From Mariniflexile sp. AS56 (GTDB taxonomy: Bacteria; Bacteroidota; Bacteroidia; Flavobacteriales; Flavobacteriaceae), in contig NZ_JAUPED010000022.1 in assembly GCF_030552475.1 (NCBI RefSeq), positions 1-46,806 of the forward strand: a stretch of DNA of 46,806 bases, read 5' to 3'. The notes under the pieces are model-generated. The model worked only from the letters and a program-made list of their open reading frames with translations, was not told the origin of the DNA and did not search any database. Position 1 is the first letter of the stretch. Every line of letters starts with the position of its first letter. Position numbers and translations under genes: made by a program. Positions 45,401 through 46,806 of the stretch are shown here, piece by piece.

Positions 45401-46806
45401 GCTGTAACTATACCTGTTTTATCAAACGATACAGATGTTGATGGAGATGCATTAACAGTGTCAAGTATTGTTACACCTCCAGTAAATGGAACGGTCGTAA
45501 TCAATGGAAATGGAACCATTACTTATACTCCTAACGCTGGGTTTAATGTAGGATCAGATACTTTCGAATATCAAGTATGTGATGGTTCAGGTCTATGTGA
45601 TATCGCATTAGTAAGAGTTGATGTTCCAAAATCTTTTGTACCGCCAACCGCAAATCCAGATTCGAAAAGTACTTTAGAGAATACGACTCTAACAGTTGCA
45701 GCAGCTACCGGATTATTAAGTAATGATACAGATCCTAATGCCGATGAAACTTTAGTTGTTACAAACTTTGTAATTGGAGGTATCTCATATAGTGTAGGGG
45801 TAACTCAGAATTTAACGGAAGGAGCTTTAACCATAAATAGTGATGGTAGCTATGAATTTGTACCAGCACTCAATTATAATGGAGCAGTGCCTCAAGTAAC
45901 ATATAACATAAGTGATGGTAATGGTGGTACAAGTAGTAGTACATTAGATATCACAGTAACTTTAGTAAATGACACACCAGTCGCAGTAGATGATGCGTAC
46001 ACTACAGATGAAGATACGAGTATTCAAATATTACCTTTAACAGGAGATACAGATGGTGATGACGATACTTTAAGTATTGTGTCCATCAACGGAATTACTT
46101 TAACTCCGGGAACAGCACAAACAATAACAGTTACTAATGGTAAGGTTACCGTTAATACAGCAGGAATAATTGTCTTTACTCCAGCGGCAGATTATAACGG
46201 CGGAGTAAGTTTCCCATATGTAATTACGGATGGTACAGCAACGGCAACAGCTAATGAGAATGTCACAGTAAACGCAGTAAATGATACACCAATAGCAGTG
46301 GATGATGCGTATACGACCGATGAAGATACAGCTGTTCAATTATTGCCATTAACAGCAGATACCGATCCAGATGGCGATACCCTAAGTATTGCATCGATTA
46401 ACGGAACCGCATTGACGCCAGGAACAGCACAGTCCATTGCAGTAACCAACGGAACCGTAGATATTGATATCGCAGGCGTGATCACATTCACGCCAGCCGC
46501 TAATTACAACGGCGCAGTAAGTTTCCCATATGTAATTACAGATGGTATAGATACAGCAACCGCTAATGAAAACATCACCGTAACCGCCATCAACGATGCT
46601 CCAGTAGCCGTCGATGATACGTATACGACCGATGAAGATACGTCAGTTCAATTATTACCATTAACTGGAGATACTGATTTAGACGGTGATACCTTAAATA
46701 TAGTTTCTATCAACGGAACGACTTTAACCCCAGGAACAGCACAGTCCATTGCAGTAACCAACGGAACCGTAGATATTGATATCGCAGGTGTGATCACCTT
46801 CACCCC
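33467..46806 (+). CDS. Giant secreted repeat adhesin (Ig/cadherin-like, TSP3, DUF11, PKD), 3' end outside the window
   Basis: The reading frame is open from the ATG at 33467 to the window end, at least 4446 residues. Residues 1-33 form a signal peptide ending TISAQ. Then, in order: an enzyme-like domain (about 40-370; Cys222-His223, GHSH 349-352), a PKD-like domain (about 378-470), a cadherin-like domain (about 473-565), a beta-sandwich (about 567-710), six TSP3 calcium-binding clusters with lectin-like inserts (831-1722), two DUF11-like domains (1867-2150) and about 2300 residues of Ig/cadherin-like repeats of four types (A, B, C, D). In Flavobacteria such proteins are exported by the type IX system and act in adhesion or gliding, SprB being the model; the sorting domain would lie beyond the window. 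Frame checks at many points show no interruption. Confidence 0.92.
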   Translation, partial: MNCIKCIFLRANNFRSIIIASLILLFSLTISAQTADIPKGSIIIDMGVFPQTVGNALKPYGLVYELLDVNKVPVLWSINKTKFRNGVDFTVDGLDFRGGPFIIHKDYTQNQSVINSLANWEAQGVVTYTTLTDVTVDLHKELTTFPNWVMDLDNGAIGIEYMENAGIPATAYRQDTPLNLNGCDDLFILPHADPTWATHGILYDWNNTRANGGNEGWFWAACHAVSVLEGIENPSDPTQRLNFLSSDPVPGLIDFNAHDDGSGGPYTYDNPSDSFMQFLGPIDAATENGSEQVYLPSPGGSWRPTTTVSVWDENQADLLAGNTPGKAAKVAYGFGFGDPDRGKIMYEGGHSHNKGSVDDVAAQRVMLNFSFDAPAGKTPIIVNNLPVSGAIEGGESISFDASADSPISGSNITYLWSFDGGGGSFDDVNIPNPTFSTSPVTSVENLIITLIVSDPCGRETFLSFPLAVNPPPVAPVANDDNYSTYNTTSFVFNALDNDTDDNNNIDTATFNPTSALTVAGGTFSSNGNGFLNFEPTPGYVGTAQLTYEICDTTALCDTATITVTVESSGCGVNEKLIGSPAYATTVTSGNFKNDTRALGAPNGNFAEADKDGRTMVLDFGAGVSPRVGSVIKFYILSKDGGTYNGTINADNQLLLFPFPAATEIAVSTSALASNPDIVEFTVTEVGTRYVEITGIDQDFSVDAVEYELETCTPYVSPVTQDDLSEDNIVGSAVPVYLLANDSDADGTIDRSSINVIVPANATDVVNDVHGHAIGFTVANEGVWLLDQKLGIINFTPRAWFLTNPTPIQYRVNDNDANTSNISTITITYNLMDTDGDGVPNGYDLDDDNDGILDTNEGFCLAPEQSGTWGGSGTEVVYNFDNGVIARISNNATPGFTANGNFNAAGNNFWSETLEGDVSIEGQYQWGSTVTVNFEDGYGNPLVIVNPILHIDRLGEINAGSGEQYSAEITLVGGATWTRLTGTDDFLATPTTVRDAGAGSLADPLYTSESTLDDSDGSAAGSLQIKGRISSFQLQISQAGNFGTADIMEMILFACNYVDSDEDGIHDHMDPDSDNDGCTDADEAYYGLEPDADGDNNGFYGTGTPTVDSRGLVVGASYTGTNNIYTNTIQNSCDDVDGDGVPDVGDLDNDNDGILDEDETRTVANFQPSCAGTVLSFINYTEETGDGNASTFLVDEVFRFSDVAVGYDALVTIVQTFHAAVVDLDDNATDIGSFKPITRFTLPHVGHEGFVEYRIDFVQAGTSTPAGLAEFFVNYNDIDGDGSGEFSEINATTFPVSYTLNTPTSLTMENKDLLYATGQAAVFNGSGNGFPESNFSARYTNRNSLTLRLGGVAIVKNATSTGRLHNIEFNCVSNYINPSTIITDADGDGIPNKFDTDSDNDGCVDALEGDGGFTLAQVAGDGSLGNAVDTNGVPSIATGGQANLSAYDASVTGDQCDDDGDGIINLNDICDGFDDTADADADGVPDGCDLDDDNDGILDSVECPGELYYNDSFEVPDIQILGVDTVGGRPDADNDGEVDALLAQNSIEGWTLTDTNNFDIVFDIFNASAGTQSLDLYGTPSATGIEKTFLGFTEGVPVNFSLDYSSVESLFEAEVSVDYGTGPILLTTLKPNNIAAVDSPGVVGARASSIVWNTFTINLLPTASGTVKIIIQSTSLGVGQTGVLIDNVILSQPSCSDYDNDSIPDYLDIDSDNDGCNDAIEAGHIDANNDGEVDGTGYDVEGKVAGAVTAYTGLTPAVTKAVQTTVTPPVADETVQQGDNATFTASAAALEASSFTAGTPNYDTNADAGLSFQWFENDVLMPGETANSVTLTAVTLAMHSNVYKVVISHTGNACPVEDEGVLYVQDPSIESVKTVVLTDDGNGVDGANDVLTYTILVTNTGNTELSNVNIIDTLLDANATPLTLTSGPTFVGPSNLGSVEGTLLVDEIATYTATYTLTQNDANVGGVSNSVTASGDTSIAINVTDVSDDNDDADGNVLDDPTETIIVANPELITTKTITTFGRVLNDVIEYDIIVFNSGNVTITNIDVTDANANLGSIVGSPIATLAPGETAIVTASQTITQTDLNAKFIENSASVLGDSPNGVDDVSDVSDTDVDGNGSAIPNNETIESPNGNGTTDADATNDPTVTYFNGVPLAQDDAITVNEDSGLTIINVLLDNGSGADTFGLDGPNTGAISIPSATSANGGAVSVNNNGTPTDPTDDTISYTPTANFNGTDTIDYTITDANGDTSSATVTITVNPINDAPVALNDLATTVTEDAVTIPVLTNDSDVDGDVLTISGITVPPTQGTVVINGDGTITFTPNVTFVAGSDTFQYEVCDGSGLCDTASVTVTVPKTPLPPTANSDSKSFPEDTTLTVNAATGLLSNDTDPNADETLTVSQFVVNSITYTPGTTVNLAEGDLTINADGSYVFVPTPNYFGAIPQVVYTISDGNAGTASSTLDLFVVSQNDLPTALDDAATVNEDSGATIIDVLADNGNGVDSFGGDGPNGGAITLPSPVSANGGTVTVNNNGTPTDPTDDTVSYTPALDFNGVDTFTYTITDANGDTSTATVTVTVTAVNDLPTAVNDAVTVNEDSGANIINVLADNGSGADSFGGDGPNSGAIILPSATSVEGGTVTVNDNGTTDPTDDTVNYTPALDFNGVDTFTYTITDANNDTSTATVTVTVNPVNDLPTALDDAATVNEDSGATIINVLADNGNGADSFGGDGPNSGAIILPSATSVNGGTVTVNNNGTPTDPTDDTVSYTPALDFNGIDTFTYTITDSNNDTSTATVTVTVNPVNDLPTALDDAATVNEDSGATIINVLADNGNGVDSFGGDGPNSGAITLPSATSVAGGTVTVNDNGTPTDPTDDTVSYTPALDFNGVDTFTYTITDSNNDTSTATVTVTVNAVNDVPLAKNDVVTVVEDSSANIINVLADNGNGADSFGGDGPNSGAITLPTGTTTKGGTVTVNDNGTPADPTDDTVIYTPVSDFNGQDTFTYTITDSNSDTSTATVTVTVSAVNDLPIAVDDAVTINEDSGATIINVLADNGNGVDSFGGDGPNSGAITLPSATSVNGGTVTVNNNGTPTDPTDDSVSYTPALNFNGVDTFTYTISDVNGDRSTATVTVTVNSVNDVPVAVDDSYTVNKNVSVQLLPLTADSDADGDTISMVSINGIALTPGIAQSIAVTNGTVTTDTGGIITFTPDTNYSGSVSFPYVITDGTATATANEIITINPTNDAPIAVDDTYTTNEDTAVQLVPLTGDTDVDGDTLSIVSINGTALTPGTAQTIAVTNGSVSINTAGVITFTPAANYNGSVSFPYVITDGTETATANENITVNAINDAPVAVNDAYTTDEDTNIQLLPLTGDSDVDGDTLSIVSINGTALTPGTAQTIAVTNGSVDITIGGVITFIPNTNYNGAVSFPYVITDGTVNATANETITITPVNDTPVAVDDLSTTNPGVAVTIPVLTNDTDVDGDVLTVSSIVTVPVNGTVVINGDGTITYTPNPGFEFGSDTFEYEVCDGSGLCDIALVTVEVPKSFLPPTANPDAKSTLENTTLTVAAATGLLSNDTDPNSDETLVVTTFEIGGTTYTAGTTVNLTEGDLTINTDGSYEFVPAFNYNGAVPQVTYSISDGNGGTSSSTLDITVTLVNETPVAVDDAYTTDEDTSVQLLPLTDDTDGDGDTLSIVSINGITLTPGTAQSIAVTNGTVTIDIPGIITFIPDANYNGAVSFPYVITDGTATATANENITVTSINDVPVAVDDAYTTDEDTSVQLLPLTADSDGEGDTLSIVSINGITLTPGTAQTIAVTNGTVTTDTAGIITFTPATNYIGGVSFPYVITDGTDTATANEIITITPVNDAPIAVDDTYTIDEDTSVQLLPLTADTDADGDTLSIVSINGTTLTPGTAQTITVTNGTVTTDTAGIITFTPAVNYNGSVSFPYVITDGTDTATANENISITPVNDAPVAVNDLSTTNPGVAVTIPVLSNDTDVDGDALTVSSIVTPPVNGTVVINGNGTITYTPNAGFNVGSDTFEYQVCDGSGLCDIALVRVDVPKSFVPPTANPDSKSTLENTTLTVAAATGLLSNDTDPNADETLVVTNFVIGGISYSVGVTQNLTEGALTINSDGSYEFVPALNYNGAVPQVTYNISDGNGGTSSSTLDITVTLVNDTPVAVDDAYTTDEDTSIQILPLTGDTDGDDDTLSIVSINGITLTPGTAQTITVTNGKVTVNTAGIIVFTPAADYNGGVSFPYVITDGTATATANENVTVNAVNDTPIAVDDAYTTDEDTAVQLLPLTADTDPDGDTLSIASINGTALTPGTAQSIAVTNGTVDIDIAGVITFTPAANYNGAVSFPYVITDGIDTATANENITVTAINDAPVAVDDTYTTDEDTSVQLLPLTGDTDLDGDTLNIVSINGTTLTPGTAQSIAVTNGTVDIDIAGVITFT
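35957..38631 (+). other. Six thrombospondin type 3 clusters within the adhesin
   Basis: Calcium-binding D-x-D-x-DG strings begin at 35960 (DTDGDGVPNGYDLDDDNDG), 36638, 36863, 37613, 37832 (the longest, with DADADGVPDGCDLDDDNDG) and 38552. Each ends in a D/E-rich tail, and folded inserts of 60-230 residues separate them. The repeat is expected to form a rigid calcium-loaded rod. Confidence 0.88.
39932..40882 (+). repeat. First A-C-D set of Ig/cadherin-like repeats in the adhesin
   Basis: One A repeat (39932-40264, 333 bp), one C repeat (40265-40546, 282 bp) and one D repeat (40547-40882, 336 bp). C and D recur later with exactly the same lengths. D contains LLSNDTDPNADETLTVSQF and ends in SDGNAGTASSTL. 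Confidence 0.9.
40883..42877 (+). repeat. Tandem array of six A repeats
   Basis: Units begin at 40883, 41216, 41546, 41879, 42212 and 42545: 333 bp (111 codons) each, except the second, which is one codon shorter (TTDPTDD instead of TPTDPTDD). Each contains NEDSGATIINVLADNGNG, DSFGGDGPNSGAI, TPALDFNGVDTFTYTITD and STATVTVTV. The phase is exactly kept, so the array grew by whole units. Confidence 0.95.
42878..44431 (+). repeat. Higher-order repeat unit 1 (B-B-B-C-D)
   Basis: 1554 bp: B at 42878, 43190 and 43502 (312 bp each), C at 43814 (282 bp), D at 44096 (336 bp). B is recognised by YTTDEDTSVQLLPLT, DGDTLSIVSINGTALTPGTA and VSFPYVITDGT. The first B is the most divergent (YTVNKNVSVQLLPLT). 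Confidence 0.95.
44432..45985 (+). repeat. Higher-order repeat unit 2 (B-B-B-C-D)
   Basis: 1554 bp with boundaries at exactly the same offsets as unit 1: B at 44432, 44744 and 45056, C at 45368, D at 45650. Confidence 0.95.
45986..46806 (+). repeat. Higher-order repeat unit 3, partial (B-B-B...)
   Basis: B repeats begin at 45986, 46298 and 46610, again 312 bp apart; the third is cut by the window end. A 59-bp stretch is identical in B2 and B3 (46418-46476 and 46730-46788), showing a recent exchange or duplication. C and D are predicted just outside the window. Confidence 0.93.

Noticed and set aside
39337-46339. Many antisense open frames with similar proline/serine-rich products across the adhesin repeats
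   Set aside because: They recur with the period of the sense repeats and mirror their codon pattern; they are shadows of the adhesin frame.
42878-46806. CRISPR-like or minisatellite reading of the regular array
   Set aside because: The period is 312 bp and coding, in a continuous frame with protein-level conservation; there are no short identical repeats with unique spacers.

Overview
The window comes from a Bacteroidota genome, almost certainly a marine or soil Flavobacteriaceae. The evidence is low GC, the gene order rpsU-xerC-hpf-tRNAs-tuf-trnW-secE-nusG-rplKAJL-rpoBC-DUF3467, promoters of the TTTG-N18-TAnnTTTG type, the near absence of Shine-Dalgarno sequences except in front of rpsU, and a giant secreted adhesin with thrombospondin type 3, DUF11 and Ig/cadherin-like repeats. 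The genus cannot be fixed from this sequence.

Layout. (1) 1-3770 is an accessory, partly decayed strip. It holds a 3'-truncated IS110-family transposase with a structured upstream region (candidate bridge RNA), three small orphan membrane or envelope genes, a 112-bp palindrome resembling a cassette boundary, a frameshifted DUF2200 gene and a 24-codon relic of an acetyltransferase. (2) 3771-9050 (minus strand) holds a TPP-riboswitch operon (PnuC-type transporter plus an acyl-CoA-dehydrogenase-like flavoenzyme), a DUF2721/amidohydrolase/CIA30 operon, and a large multi-pass membrane protein. (3) 9154-15619 (plus) holds DUF2851, PspC, a TrkA-gated potassium channel, an AGCS amino-acid:cation symporter, a helix-hairpin-helix protein and an acyl-CoA dehydrogenase. 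(4) 15660-31163 is the core translation/transcription block: rpsU with an exceptional Shine-Dalgarno, xerC, hpf, five tRNAs, tuf, secE, nusG, four ribosomal proteins, rpoB and rpoC, then DUF3467. Stem-loops without U-tracts sit at several gene boundaries. (5) 31171-33129 (minus) holds a small divergent 4Fe-4S protein and prfC. (6) 33467-46806 (plus) is one uninterrupted reading frame that runs off the window: at least 4446 residues of a secreted repeat adhesin.

The most unusual object is the adhesin. Its N-terminal domain looks enzyme-like (Cys222-His223 in a nucleophile-elbow-like context, and a Gly-His-Ser-His motif at 349-352). It is followed by a PKD-like domain, six calcium-binding TSP3 clusters and two DUF11-like domains. 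The rest is an exactly periodic array: six 111-residue A repeats, then a higher-order unit B-B-B-C-D of exactly 1554 bp (518 codons) that starts at 42878, 44432 and 45986. The C-terminus lies outside the window; I infer, but cannot see, a type IX secretion sorting domain there.
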